Source of the DNA: Halomonas salipaludis
GTDB taxonomy: Bacteria > Pseudomonadota > Gammaproteobacteria > Pseudomonadales > Halomonadaceae
Length of the DNA stretch: 64,000 nucleotides
NCBI RefSeq assembly: GCF_002286975.1
Contig: NZ_NSKB01000002.1
Location: 62,001 to 126,000, forward strand
Direction: 5' to 3'
Both the position numbers and the translations under genes were made by a program. Position 1 is the stretch's first letter, and every line of letters begins with the position of its first letter. The notes below the pieces were generated by a model, which was given only the letters and a program-made list of their open reading frames with translations, had not been told where the DNA came from and made no database searches. Shown here piece by piece: positions 54,360-63,612 of the stretch.

Positions 54360-54761
54360 ATGCGCAACAAAGTCGAGAAAAGCGACGCCGAGTGGCGTGC
54401 CCAGCTAACTCCGGAGCAGTATCGCGTCACCCGTGAGAAAGGCACCGAACGGCCGTTCAGCGGCGACTATCAGGTCAGCAACGACCACGGCATCTACCAC
54501 TGTGTGTGCTGCCAGGCGCCGCTGTTCGAAAGCGAGCACAAGTTCGATGCTGGCTGCGGCTGGCCGAGCTTCGACCGCCCGCTGGGAGTCAACGCCGTGG
54601 AAGAGCACGTCGACGACAGCCACGGCATGCAGCGCACCGAGGTGGTCTGCGCCCACTGCAACGCCCACCTCGGCCATGTCTTCCCCGATGGCCCGCCCCA
54701 GACCACCGGCCTGCGCTACTGCATCAACTCGGTGTCGCTGAGCTTTCACGACGGCGAATGA
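54360..54761 (+). CDS. msrB: Peptide-methionine (R)-S-oxide reductase MsrB
   Basis: A 133-residue enzyme that reduces Met-R-sulfoxide. Two zinc CxxC motifs (CVCC near residue 46 and CAHC near 95) and the catalytic Cys in [13 protein letters not shown] are present, with GCGWPSF as the substrate-binding block. The ATG at 54360 follows GAGAGA; an in-frame ATG at 54324 would add twelve residues with a weaker site. Confidence 0.95.
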   Translation: MRNKVEKSDAEWRAQLTPEQYRVTREKGTERPFSGDYQVSNDHGIYHCVCCQAPLFESEHKFDAGCGWPSFDRPLGVNAVEEHVDDSHGMQRTEVVCAHCNAHLGHVFPDGPPQTTGLRYCINSVSLSFHDGE

Positions 54762-54847
54762 GCCTGCCCGGGCCGGCGTTTGCCGGCCCACGCACGGGTT
54801 ACGCTCTGCTAGAATGGTCACCTTTTGCACGCTGATGGAGAGTGGCC

Positions 54848-55801
54848 ATGCTCGGCTGGTTCCCGGGACACATGAACAAGGCGCGCCGCCAGATCAAGGA
54901 GGCGCTGCCGGAGATCGACGTGGTGCTCGAGGTGCTGGATGCCCGCCTGCCCTACTCCAGCGCCAATCCGATGCTCGCCGAGCTCACCGAACACAAGCCG
55001 GTGCTCAAGATCCTGTCGCGGGCCGACCTCGCCGACCCGGCGCGCACCGCCGAATGGGTCGCCCACTTCGACGCCCAGCCCGACACCCGCGCCCTGGCAG
55101 TGACCACCACCAACGCCCGAGAGCTCAAGCACATCCCCAAGCTGTGCCACGAACTGGCCGGCCAGATCCGCGCCGACCGCGACGTGCGGGTAATGGTGAT
55201 GGGCATACCCAACGTGGGAAAATCGACCTTGATCAACGGCCTGGCCGGCCGCAAGATCGCCAAGACCGGTAACGAGCCGGCGGTGACCAAGCGCCAGCAG
55301 AAGGTGCGCCTCGACGGCCGGGTGGCGCTGGTCGACACCCCCGGGGTGCTGTGGCCGAAGATCGAGGACCAGGCCAGCGCCTACCGCCTGGCCGCCAGCG
55401 GCGCGATCCGCGACACCGCCATCGACTACATCGACGTGGCAGTGATCACCGCCGCCGAACTGGCCAAGCGCTATCCCGAGGCCCTCACCGCGCGCTATAA
55501 GCTCAAGGCCCTGCCCGCCTACACCGCCAACCCCGAGGCGGCGCGGGTCGAGGCTGACGGCCCGGCACGGCCCGACTTCCTGGCCCTGGCCGGCTTCGAC
55601 GGCGCGGCCATCGTCGCCGAGATCGCCGCCAGGCGCGGCGGCCTGCGTGCCGGCGGCGAAGTCGACCTGCACCGCGGCGCCGAGGTGCTGCTGCACGAGC
55701 TGCGCGACGGCAAGCTCGGCCCGGTAACGCTCGAGACCCCGGCGGACATCCCCGCGCCAGCGGCCGAGGACGACGCCCCGAGCACCACCGATAACCAATG
55801 A
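54848..55801 (+). CDS. ylqF: YlqF/RbgA-type ribosome-assembly GTPase
   Basis: A 317-residue circularly permuted GTPase. The G4-type element (SRADLAD, usually NKADL) comes before G1 GIPNVGKST (119-127) and G3 DTPGVL. It opens LGWFPGHMNKARRQI, the signature of the YlqF/RbgA family, which assists large-subunit assembly. The start ATG 54848 follows GGAG by seven bases. The G4 Asn is replaced by Ser, a mild oddity. Confidence 0.92.
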   Translation: MLGWFPGHMNKARRQIKEALPEIDVVLEVLDARLPYSSANPMLAELTEHKPVLKILSRADLADPARTAEWVAHFDAQPDTRALAVTTTNARELKHIPKLCHELAGQIRADRDVRVMVMGIPNVGKSTLINGLAGRKIAKTGNEPAVTKRQQKVRLDGRVALVDTPGVLWPKIEDQASAYRLAASGAIRDTAIDYIDVAVITAAELAKRYPEALTARYKLKALPAYTANPEAARVEADGPARPDFLALAGFDGAAIVAEIAARRGGLRAGGEVDLHRGAEVLLHELRDGKLGPVTLETPADIPAPAAEDDAPSTTDNQ

Positions 55802-55847
55802 GACGCCCCTCGTGGGCCCACTACTGGACGCATTTTTCGGACACCAC

Positions 55848-57074
55848 ATGGACACCCCGATCAGGAAATCGCACAAGCTATACAACGTCTGCTACGACAT
55901 TCGCGGCCCGGTGCTCGACCACGCCAAGCGCCTGGAAGAGGAAGGCCAGCGCATCCTCAAGCTGAATATCGGCAATCCCGCGCCGTTCGGCTTCGAGGCG
56001 CCGGAGGAGATCCTCCAGGACGTGATGCGCAACCTGCCCACCGCCCAGGGCTACTGCGATTCCAAGGGGCTCTACTCGGCGCGCAAGGCGATCATGCAGG
56101 AGTGCCAGCGCAAGCAGATCCCCAGCGTCGGCATCGAGGACATCTACATCGGCAACGGCGTCTCGGAGCTGATCGTGATGGCCATGCAGGCACTCCTCAA
56201 CGACGGCGACGAGGTACTGATCCCGGCACCGGACTACCCGCTGTGGACCGCTGCCGCCAACCTCTCCGGCGGCCGCCCGGTGCACTACCTGTGCGACGAG
56301 CAGGCCGACTGGGCACCGGATATGGACGATATTCGCGCCAAGCTCACCAGCCATACCCGCGCCATCGTGCTGATCAATCCCAACAACCCCACCGGCGCGG
56401 TATATCCGCCGGCGGTGGTCAGCGAGCTGCTCGACATCGCCCGCGAGCACGACCTGGTGGTGTTCTCCGACGAGATCTACGACAAGATCCTCTACGACGA
56501 CGTCGAGCACGTCTCCACCGGCGCCCTGGCCAGTGACGACCAGCTGGTGGTGACCATGAACGGGCTCTCCAAGAGCTACCGCTGCGCCGGCTTCCGCTCC
56601 GGCTGGATGATCCTCTCCGGCAGCGTCGCCAAGCAGCGCGCCGCCGATTACATCCAGGGCCTGACCATGCTCGCCTCGATGCGGCTGTGTGCCAACGTGC
56701 CGGCCCAACACGCCATCCAGACCGCACTGGGCGGCTACCAGTCGATCAACGACCTGATCCTGCCTGGCGGACGGCTGCGCGCCCAGCGCGATATCACCGT
56801 GGAGAAGCTCAACGCCATCCCCGGGGTCTCCTGCACCACGCCCAAGGGCGCGCTCTACGCCTTCCCGCGGCTCGACCCCAAGGTGTTCAATATCCAGGAC
56901 GACCAGCAGCTGGTGCTCGACCTGCTGCTGCAGGAGAAGATCCTGCTGGTGCAGGGTACTGCCTTCAACTGGCCGGAGCCGGACCACGTGCGCATCGTCA
57001 CTCTGCCGTGGGCCGAGCAGCTCGACGATGCGCTGGAGCGCTTCGGTAATTTCCTGTCGCGCTATCGTCAATGA
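55848..57074 (+). CDS. alaA: Glutamate-pyruvate aminotransferase AlaA
   Basis: A 408-residue PLP-dependent fold-type I aminotransferase that makes alanine from pyruvate and glutamate. It is very close to E. coli AlaA: NVCYDIRGPVL near the N-terminus, NPNNPTGAVY, FSDEIYDKILYDD with the PLP Asp and Tyr, and the Schiff-base Lys242 in NGLSKSYRCAGFR. The ATG at 55848 was preferred to a GTG at 55812 because it aligns with the family start. Confidence 0.95.
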   Translation: MDTPIRKSHKLYNVCYDIRGPVLDHAKRLEEEGQRILKLNIGNPAPFGFEAPEEILQDVMRNLPTAQGYCDSKGLYSARKAIMQECQRKQIPSVGIEDIYIGNGVSELIVMAMQALLNDGDEVLIPAPDYPLWTAAANLSGGRPVHYLCDEQADWAPDMDDIRAKLTSHTRAIVLINPNNPTGAVYPPAVVSELLDIAREHDLVVFSDEIYDKILYDDVEHVSTGALASDDQLVVTMNGLSKSYRCAGFRSGWMILSGSVAKQRAADYIQGLTMLASMRLCANVPAQHAIQTALGGYQSINDLILPGGRLRAQRDITVEKLNAIPGVSCTTPKGALYAFPRLDPKVFNIQDDQQLVLDLLLQEKILLVQGTAFNWPEPDHVRIVTLPWAEQLDDALERFGNFLSRYRQ

Positions 57075-57094
57075 CGCATAAAACGCCAGTGGCG

Positions 57095-57123
57095 CTTGAA
57101 ACCCGGGCCCACAGGCCGTATCT
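57095..57123 (+). promoter_or_regulatory. Sigma-32-like heat-shock promoter of htpX
   Basis: CTTGAAA (57095-57101) and CCGTATCT (57116-57123) are separated by 14 bases, close to the sigma-32 pattern CTTGAAA-N11/15-CCCCATNT. They lie 44 bases before the htpX ATG. htpX is a heat-shock gene in E. coli, which supports the reading. Confidence 0.55.
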
Positions 57124-57166
57124 AATCCACAGCTAATTTGTCGTTTCTTGCCGGAGACCGCGTAAC

Positions 57167-58069
57167 ATGATGAGAATCCTGCTTTTCCTGGCCACCAACC
57201 TGGGGGTGATCCTGGTCGCCAGCATCACCCTCAGGCTGCTCGGCATTGAGCCCTACCTCAATGCCCAAGGCCTGAACATGAACTCGCTGCTGATCTTCTG
57301 CTTCATCTTCGGCATGGCCGGCTCGATGATCTCGCTGTTCATCTCCAAGTGGATGGCCAAGCGCAGCACCGGCACGGTGGTCATCGAGCAGCCGTCGAAC
57401 AGCACCGAGAAGTGGCTGCTCGACACCGTCGAGGAGCTGTCCCGGGAGGCCGGCATCAAGACCCCCGAAGTGGGCATCTTCCCGGCCCAGCAGTCCAATG
57501 CCTTCGCCACCGGCTGGAACAAGAACGATGCCCTGGTGGCAGTCTCCGCCGGCCTGCTCAACCGCATGCGACCGGAGGAGGTGCGTGCGGTGCTGGCCCA
57601 CGAGATCGGCCACGTGGCCAATGGCGACATGGTCACCCTGGCGCTGATTCAGGGGGTGGTGAACACCTTCGTGATGTTCTTCGCGCGCATCGTCGCCCAC
57701 CTGGTGGACAGCTTCCTGAAGAGCCGCACCGACGGCGCCGGGCTCGGCTTCATGGGCTACTTTGCGGTGGTGATCGTGGCCGAGATCGTGTTCGGCATCG
57801 TCGCCTCGGCGATCGTCGCCTGGTTCTCGCGCTTCCGCGAATACCGCGCCGACGCCGCTGGCGCCCAACTGGCCGGCTCCGGGGCGATGATCAACGCCCT
57901 GGCGCGCCTCAAGGCCGAGACCGAGCTGCCCGACCAGATGCCGGACACGCTGCGCGCCATGGCCATCACCAAGGGCCAGACCCGCTCGCTGATGGAGCGC
58001 ATGTTCGCCAGCCACCCGCCGCTGGATGATCGCATTCGCGCCCTCAAGGAAGCCGCCTACCGCCAGTAA
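57167..58069 (+). CDS. htpX: Membrane zinc metalloprotease HtpX
   Basis: A 300-residue protease with two N-terminal membrane helices, the zinc motif HEIGH (145-149) in [14 protein letters not shown], two further helices and a distal Glu in [10 protein letters not shown]. It degrades misfolded inner-membrane proteins with FtsH. Length fits the family. A strong terminator follows. Confidence 0.96.
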   Translation: MMRILLFLATNLGVILVASITLRLLGIEPYLNAQGLNMNSLLIFCFIFGMAGSMISLFISKWMAKRSTGTVVIEQPSNSTEKWLLDTVEELSREAGIKTPEVGIFPAQQSNAFATGWNKNDALVAVSAGLLNRMRPEEVRAVLAHEIGHVANGDMVTLALIQGVVNTFVMFFARIVAHLVDSFLKSRTDGAGLGFMGYFAVVIVAEIVFGIVASAIVAWFSRFREYRADAAGAQLAGSGAMINALARLKAETELPDQMPDTLRAMAITKGQTRSLMERMFASHPPLDDRIRALKEAAYRQ

Positions 58070-58105
58070 GCGGCGCGCTGACTAGTCGGCGCTCCACCAC
58101 CCACA

Positions 58106-58140
58106 ACGCTACCGCCCCTCGGGGCGGTGGCGTTGCTTTT
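58106..58140 (+). terminator. Terminator after htpX
   Basis: AACGCTACCGCCCC-TCG-GGGCGGTGGCGTT is a stem of about 13 pairs (one interrupted) followed by GCTTTT on plus. It lies between convergent htpX and pdxB. Confidence 0.85.
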
Positions 58141-58146
58141 CGTGGC

Positions 58147-59307
58147 TCAATACCCCCTCACCCGAAAGCCCGCCGCGGCGCACAGTGGCACCAGCGACTG
58201 GCTGTCCTTGCCGAATGCCACCTCGAGAGTGGCGAATTCACGCCGTAGCGGATAGCCGGCACGCCAGGCGTCGAAGCCGCGGGCCATGCCCAACTCGGCC
58301 GCCATCCGTGCCAGGCCGTCGTGGTCGCGGCGCACATCGTAGACAGCGCGCATGCACAGCCGCAGCGCCTCCCATGGCGACAGCCCACTGCCCAGCTCGA
58401 GGCGCGTCAGTGGTGGCGGCGGCGCCAGGTCCTCGAAGCTCAGCCCGGCCGGCATCCCGAAGCGTCGCAGCGCCGCGGCATAGACCTGCTGGGTGCCGCG
58501 CAGCTTGCCATCGAGGCTATAGCCGGCGATATGCGGCGTGGCGATATCCGCCAGCTGCCACAGCGCCGCGTCGATACCCGGCTCGGCTTCCCAGACATCG
58601 AGCACTGTGCGCAGGTCGCCGGCATCGGCCAGGCGCTGGCGCAGTGCCGCGCCATCCAGGCAGTCGCCGCGCCCGGCATTGAGCAGCCAGGTGCCCGGCT
58701 TGAGTGCCGCTATGCGCTCGGCGTTGAGCAGGTGGTGGGTCGCGTGCGGCCCGTCAGGTACCAGCGGGGCGTGAAGGCACAGCACCTCAGCCCACTGGCA
58801 CAGCCCATCCAGGTCATAGAAGCGCTCACCCGGCTCCGCCTCGGCGCGCGGTGGGTCGCAGCGCCGGCAGTCGAGCCCCAGCGCCGTCAGCCGCCGATAG
58901 AGCCGCTCGCCGACGTTGCCGGCGCCGACGATGCCGATGCGACGCTGGTCGAGCGCTGCATCGGTGCGCTCGGCGAGCAGCGTCAGGCTCGACAGCACAT
59001 AGTCGACCACCGCCTCGGCGTTACAGCCCGGGGCGCTGGCAAACTCGATGCCGCGTGCGGCCAGCGCCGCCTGGTCGACATGATCGGTGCCAATGGTACA
59101 GGTGCCGACGAAACGCAGCCGCGCCCCGGCCCGTTCGGCGGCCTCGAGCAGCGCCGCATCGACCCGCGTGATCGAGCGCACGATCAGCGCCTCGGCGCCG
59201 GCCAGCGCCGCGCCATCGATCTCGCGGCCGGGCAACGCGATGACCTCGCCAAGCGCACCGAAGCAGCGCTCGGCGGCGGGGATGTTGGCATCGACGATCA
59301 CACGCAT
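58147..59307 (-). CDS. pdxB: Erythronate-4-phosphate dehydrogenase PdxB
   Basis: A 386-residue NAD-dependent dehydrogenase of the pyridoxal 5'-phosphate pathway. The Rossmann loop GIVGAGNVGERLYRRL, the Arg and Glu of the catalytic site (LNAGRGDCLDG, VWEAEPGID) and His in TPHIAGYSLDGK are visible. A PdxB-type C-terminal dimerisation domain follows (from about residue 290). Length is near E. coli PdxB. GGGAGCC precedes the ATG. Confidence 0.95.
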   Translation of the reverse strand: MRVIVDANIPAAERCFGALGEVIALPGREIDGAALAGAEALIVRSITRVDAALLEAAERAGARLRFVGTCTIGTDHVDQAALAARGIEFASAPGCNAEAVVDYVLSSLTLLAERTDAALDQRRIGIVGAGNVGERLYRRLTALGLDCRRCDPPRAEAEPGERFYDLDGLCQWAEVLCLHAPLVPDGPHATHHLLNAERIAALKPGTWLLNAGRGDCLDGAALRQRLADAGDLRTVLDVWEAEPGIDAALWQLADIATPHIAGYSLDGKLRGTQQVYAAALRRFGMPAGLSFEDLAPPPPLTRLELGSGLSPWEALRLCMRAVYDVRRDHDGLARMAAELGMARGFDAWRAGYPLRREFATLEVAFGKDSQSLVPLCAAAGFRVRGY

Positions 59308-59437
59308 ATGGGGCTCCCAACTATTGCGTTAGCAGGCAAGCACAGCGCTATGGCTATGGGCGGCGGCGCCGTTACAATAGCACGCTGATCAGCGTCGAGC
59401 GCCCAACCACGCTCGCCAACCACCTTCAGGAGCCCCG

Positions 59438-59719
59438 ATGATCATCCGCTGGGAGAGTGAACATGACTACGTGCTGGTGCATATCCATCAGGACATGTTC
59501 GGCGACTGGATCTTCAGTCGTGCCTGGGGGCAGATCGGCACCCAGTTCGGCGGTCTCAAGCACCAGCTTGCCGACGACTACGCCCAGGCGATGATGTGGC
59601 TCGACGACATCGGCCATATCCAGGCCTCGCGGGGCCTTCACAAGGTACTGGAGGTACAGGACGACACCCCCGAGGGGCGCGATGCGGTGCGCCAGCTATC
59701 GCTGCTGGATAGTGCCTGA
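59438..59719 (+). CDS. Stand-alone WGR-like small protein
   Basis: A 93-residue protein with CAGGAG before the ATG. YVLVHIHQDMFGDWIFSRAWG and IGTQFGG strongly recall the WGR domain (F-G-D-W-x-x-x-R-x-W-G-x-I-G). WGR domains bind DNA ends or nucleic acid in PARP and MolR-like proteins. Here no partner domain is attached, and the Arg of W-G-R is Gln. Function is unknown. The gene is divergent from pdxB. Confidence 0.68.
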   Translation: MIIRWESEHDYVLVHIHQDMFGDWIFSRAWGQIGTQFGGLKHQLADDYAQAMMWLDDIGHIQASRGLHKVLEVQDDTPEGRDAVRQLSLLDSA

Positions 59720-59724
59720 TACTG

Positions 59725-60354
59725 CTAAACAGGCATCGTACGCAGGTGATCCAGCACCATGGCGACAGCGTGCGCCTCGCGCTCTTGAATCAAGGTGATA
59801 TGCGCCAGATCAGTGTCGAAAATCACCGATAACGTATGAATATTAGAGAGATAGAAGTAGCCTAGCGCAGCGATCGATATATACAGCTGGACCGGATCGA
59901 CGTCACGACGAAACACCCCCTTCTCGGCGCCACGCTCGATCAAGGTCTGGATCTGCGCCACAAGAGGCGAGTGCAACTCTCTTATCTCGGGAAGTAGCTT
60001 AAGGAAGCGCGCATGGTGAAGATTCTCTGTGGTCAACAGGCGAATGAACCAGGGATTCTGATGAAAGTGCCGAAACGTAAAGCGCACCAGCCTATCCATG
60101 GCCTCCTCAGGAGAGTATTGGTCAAGACTCAGCTCCTTTTCCCCCGCCCGAATAGTACGATATGCACCGGATAGAACCGCACAGTACAGCTGTTCTTTAT
60201 CGCCAAAATAATGATATAGCAGACGTTTATTGGCCCCCGCGCGCGAGGCAATGCTATCGACCCTGGCCCCATCGAACCCACGCTCACAGAACTCATCATG
60301 TGCAGCCTTGAGAATATCGCCCTTGGTCAATTCCGGATTGCGTTTTCGAGCCAC
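59725..60354 (-). CDS. TetR family transcriptional regulator
   Basis: A 209-residue regulator with a GTG start. The N-terminal helix-turn-helix GDILKAAHDEFCERGFDGARVDSIASRAGANKRLLYHYFGDKEQL (in pieces) is typical, and a C-terminal ligand domain resembles the TetR_C_6/YcdC-like group. It is the last gene of the tctCBA unit, 25 bases after tctA, and the region is visibly richer in A and T than the window average. Confidence 0.9.
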   Translation of the reverse strand: MARKRNPELTKGDILKAAHDEFCERGFDGARVDSIASRAGANKRLLYHYFGDKEQLYCAVLSGAYRTIRAGEKELSLDQYSPEEAMDRLVRFTFRHFHQNPWFIRLLTTENLHHARFLKLLPEIRELHSPLVAQIQTLIERGAEKGVFRRDVDPVQLYISIAALGYFYLSNIHTLSVIFDTDLAHITLIQEREAHAVAMVLDHLRTMPV

Positions 60355-60379
60355 GGTACGGCACCTTGCGTGAGTTCAT

Positions 60380-61930
60380 TTATCGTTCATGCCTGGCTTT
60401 TCCCCATAGCTTCCCATGCAGCCCCAGCGCCAGACACAACCGTTTTATCGTTCTACTAACCACAGGAATGCTTATCAAGATTACCAGCAGTGTTATACCG
60501 AATAGTAACATACTGATTGGACGGGTAAAGAAAGGCGTCGGATCACCGTCGGTCAACGCCAGGCCACGACGCAGATTGGTGTCCAACAGCGTTCCCAGAA
60601 TAATGCCGAGTACGATAGGTGCCATGGGATATTTCATTTCACGCAAGATGAACCCCGCCAGCCCGAAGAATATCATGACATAAACATCGAACATTCGCTG
60701 TGATATGGCGAAAGGTCCGATCACACATAGCACATATACCACCGGCATCAATTTCTCGCGTGGGATAGCGAGAACTTTCACCAGAACCTTCGTCAATGAC
60801 AAACCATAGAGCGTAATCGCCAAGGTGGTGAATAACAGCATGGCGACGACTTGATAGAGAAACTCGGGATTCTCGATCATTAACATTGGCCCCGGACGAA
60901 TATCATGAATCAACATGGCAGCAATCAGCACGGCAGCTGCCGTAGAGCCAGGAATTGCCAGTGTCAATACAGGGATGAGTGCGCCAGGAATAACGGCACT
61001 GTTACCGGTTTCAGCTGCCGTCAGCCCCTCATAAGAGCCTTTGCCGAACATCTCTTTCTCTTTGCTGGCACGGCGCGCGGCAGCATATGATGCCCAACTG
61101 CCAATATCCTCACCGACACCGGGTACGATACCTACAAAAGTCCCGATAATCCCCGAGCGTACCGATGTTCTTTTAAAGCGCCAGACATCCTTGAAGCGAG
61201 GCACCACTCTATCTTGCGATACCAGCACCTTGGCGTCATAGCGGCGGCGCATGACGGTCAATATCTCAGCAAAGCCAAAGGCTCCAACCATGGCCGGTAT
61301 AATGTCGATCCCTCCGGAAAGCTGGTGGACACCAAAGGTGAAGCGTTGGTATGCCTGCAGACTTTCCATGCCGATCATGGCAACGAGAAGGCCGAGAATA
61401 CCGGCGATGTAGCCTTTCAAAGGGTCACCCATGGCGGTCAATCGACCTGAAATCACCACCCCGAATACGGCCAACCAGAAAAACTCATAGGTACCGAAGT
61501 CAAAGGCCAGCTCTGCCAGCAGTGGAGCAAATACCGCCAGGCAGATAATACCGATGACGGTTCCGATCGCCGAGCTGACCGTTGCCAGCCCCATGGCATA
61601 GCCCGCTTTTCCCTGCTGCGCTAGCGGAAACCCATCCAGACTGGTCGCGGCACTCGCCGGTGTGCCGGGGATATTCAGCAAGATGGCACTACGGCTACCG
61701 CCGTAAATGGCTCCAACATACATGCAGATCAGCGTCAGGATCGCCTGATCTCCCGGCATGCCGTAGGTCAGGGTTACGAGCAACGCAACACCCATGGTGG
61801 CAGTCAGCCCCGGCAGCATACCGATAACGATACCCAGCAGGGTTGCCCAGGCAACATTGAACAGGCTGAGTGGGGTCAAGAAATGCTGGATGCCGCCTCC
61901 CAACATGCTCAGCCCTTCGATCATGAACAT
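60380..61930 (-). CDS. tctA: Tripartite tricarboxylate transporter large permease TctA
   Basis: A 516-residue membrane protein with about 12 helices. The family signature is present: GMLPGLTATMGVALLVTLTYGMP, then IYGGSRSAILLNIPGTPASAATSLDGFPLAQQGKAGYAMG in pieces near residues 75-115, and the second-half counterpart GIVPGVGEDIGSWASYAAA. It imports a carboxylate bound by TctC using a cation gradient. GGAGAG lies before the ATG. Confidence 0.94.
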   Translation of the reverse strand: MFMIEGLSMLGGGIQHFLTPLSLFNVAWATLLGIVIGMLPGLTATMGVALLVTLTYGMPGDQAILTLICMYVGAIYGGSRSAILLNIPGTPASAATSLDGFPLAQQGKAGYAMGLATVSSAIGTVIGIICLAVFAPLLAELAFDFGTYEFFWLAVFGVVISGRLTAMGDPLKGYIAGILGLLVAMIGMESLQAYQRFTFGVHQLSGGIDIIPAMVGAFGFAEILTVMRRRYDAKVLVSQDRVVPRFKDVWRFKRTSVRSGIIGTFVGIVPGVGEDIGSWASYAAARRASKEKEMFGKGSYEGLTAAETGNSAVIPGALIPVLTLAIPGSTAAAVLIAAMLIHDIRPGPMLMIENPEFLYQVVAMLLFTTLAITLYGLSLTKVLVKVLAIPREKLMPVVYVLCVIGPFAISQRMFDVYVMIFFGLAGFILREMKYPMAPIVLGIILGTLLDTNLRRGLALTDGDPTPFFTRPISMLLFGITLLVILISIPVVSRTIKRLCLALGLHGKLWGKARHER

Positions 61931-61948
61931 GGCACTTCTCTCCTCGGG

Positions 61949-62470
61949 TCAGGGCAGACGGACTAGGAAGCCATACTGAAAGACGAGCGTCACGATGGCG
62001 GCTACCAGCACTGCCTGTAGTAGCGCCAGGACTAGGCTACGCCACAGCCTTCGGGGCTTATCCGACAGCACGGTTTCGAAGATGACGATCGATGCCCACA
62101 CATACAGCCCCGTGGCGAGCCAGAATGGCAGCCAACCCAGCAGGACCAGGGTGTACATCAAGGCCAGCGCAATCATCGCCCATAGCCGGCGCGACTCTAC
62201 GCTGGCGATCAGCATTCTCCACGAGGTGTGTTGCGATAGCTTGCCCAGCGCGCCCTGCTTCGCCGCACGCCAGCCGAGCAATGCGCCGCATAGTGCCAAC
62301 AGCCCTCCCAACAGCAGCGGCACAACCCCTGGTGCCACCCACGGGTGCACACCACGGTTGGCAAAGCGGGGCATTTCCCAGGCTGCATAGGCCACCGCCA
62401 ACCCCAGCAGTATGAAGACGCCGCCGGTAATCAGGTCGGCCCGGGCTGATTGCCTACCCTCTTCCATCAT
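61949..62470 (-). CDS. tctB: Tripartite tricarboxylate transporter small permease TctB
   Basis: A 173-residue protein with four membrane helices (LITGGVFILLGLAVAYAAW, WVAPGVVPLLLGGLLALCGALLG, LWAMIALALMYTLVLLGWLPFWLATGLYVW in pieces, LVLALLQAVLVAAIVTLVF). Size and layout are those of TctB. It has a GAGGAGAGG site and lies between tctC and tctA. Confidence 0.88.
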   Translation of the reverse strand: MMEEGRQSARADLITGGVFILLGLAVAYAAWEMPRFANRGVHPWVAPGVVPLLLGGLLALCGALLGWRAAKQGALGKLSQHTSWRMLIASVESRRLWAMIALALMYTLVLLGWLPFWLATGLYVWASIVIFETVLSDKPRRLWRSLVLALLQAVLVAAIVTLVFQYGFLVRLP

Positions 62471-62538
62471 CCTCTCCTCGCAACGTTAGCGCCCCGGCCA
62501 GCACCACTTGCGGTGGTACGGGCCAAGGCATAGAGGGA

Positions 62539-63573
62539 TCAGCGCTCCACTTCGGTGCGAGTATCGCAGTCGATACCAATCTCGATGGGATCGATTTCCG
62601 CTTCACCACGCTCAACGTAAGCGCAGGCCTCCTGGATCGCGATCGGCATGGCACGCGCTCGTGCCTCTTCACCATAGGAGGGATCGAACACCGCCCCCTG
62701 GCGATCGGCGTAGTCACGCAGTGCATCGGAGTTCATTACCTGCTCCTCCCAGATCCGATCCATGGTGGCCACGACGTCATCCGGAACGCCGCGCGGCAAG
62801 AAGATGCCGAAGTAATCGGGGGCAATCGGCAAATCAGGCAACCATTCGGTCACTGGGGGAATGGGGTCGGCCCCCTCGATGGTCAGCGCGGTATCACTCA
62901 ATACTGCCAAGGGCCGCAGTCGACCACCGCGGATCATCTCCGACTGTTCCACCGCCAACTGGGTGGTGACCATGGCCTCGCCGCGAGCGGCGGCCACTAC
63001 GGCCGGATTGCCGCCATCGTAGGTGATCATGCGGTACTCGAATTCACCTGCCTCGCTTAGACTGCCGATCGCAGTGCCACCCGACGAGGTCACGCCCGCG
63101 GTGGCCACGGTGATCTCACTGCCACGCTCCTGAAAGCCGCGCAGCAAGTCGCCGAAATCCTCGAACTCACTATCGGCAGGCACACTGACCACCGGCACAT
63201 TGGCCACCGACAGGTAGATATGCCAGTCATCGATATCGGTGCCTTCGATCAACCCCGTGACCGCATAATTGGCATTGTTGGCAATCGCATTGGCGGTCCA
63301 TGTGTATCCGTCGAGATCACCCTCCAGTACTTCTCGGGTACCGATCGCCCCAGACGCACCGGACTGATTGACAATCACGATATTCTGATCCAGTGCCTCG
63401 GCCAGAATCGGCGCCGTTGCGCGCGTCACCTGGTCCGTCGAGCCTCCAGCCCCCCAGGGCACGATAATGTTGATCGGCCGTTCCGGCTGCCACTCCTGGG
63501 CTACTGCCAAGCCTGAAACCAGGGAAGCGGCAAGCATCACACTGCTCGTCTTGATGTAGCGTTGGATTTGCAT
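62539..63573 (-). CDS. tctC: TctC/Bug-type solute-binding protein
   Basis: A 344-residue periplasmic binding protein with signal peptide (QIQRYIKTSSVMLAASLVSGLAVAQ). RPINIIVPWGAGGSTDQVTR is the conserved first strand and ligand loop of the Bug family, and NQSGASGAIGTREV the second. It binds a carboxylate and feeds TctAB. The substrate is unknown. Confidence 0.92.
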   Translation of the reverse strand: MQIQRYIKTSSVMLAASLVSGLAVAQEWQPERPINIIVPWGAGGSTDQVTRATAPILAEALDQNIVIVNQSGASGAIGTREVLEGDLDGYTWTANAIANNANYAVTGLIEGTDIDDWHIYLSVANVPVVSVPADSEFEDFGDLLRGFQERGSEITVATAGVTSSGGTAIGSLSEAGEFEYRMITYDGGNPAVVAAARGEAMVTTQLAVEQSEMIRGGRLRPLAVLSDTALTIEGADPIPPVTEWLPDLPIAPDYFGIFLPRGVPDDVVATMDRIWEEQVMNSDALRDYADRQGAVFDPSYGEEARARAMPIAIQEACAYVERGEAEIDPIEIGIDCDTRTEVER

Positions 63574-63612
63574 GGCTGTCTCCGTTGTTGTCGTTGTTTG
63601 ACGCCCTATCGC

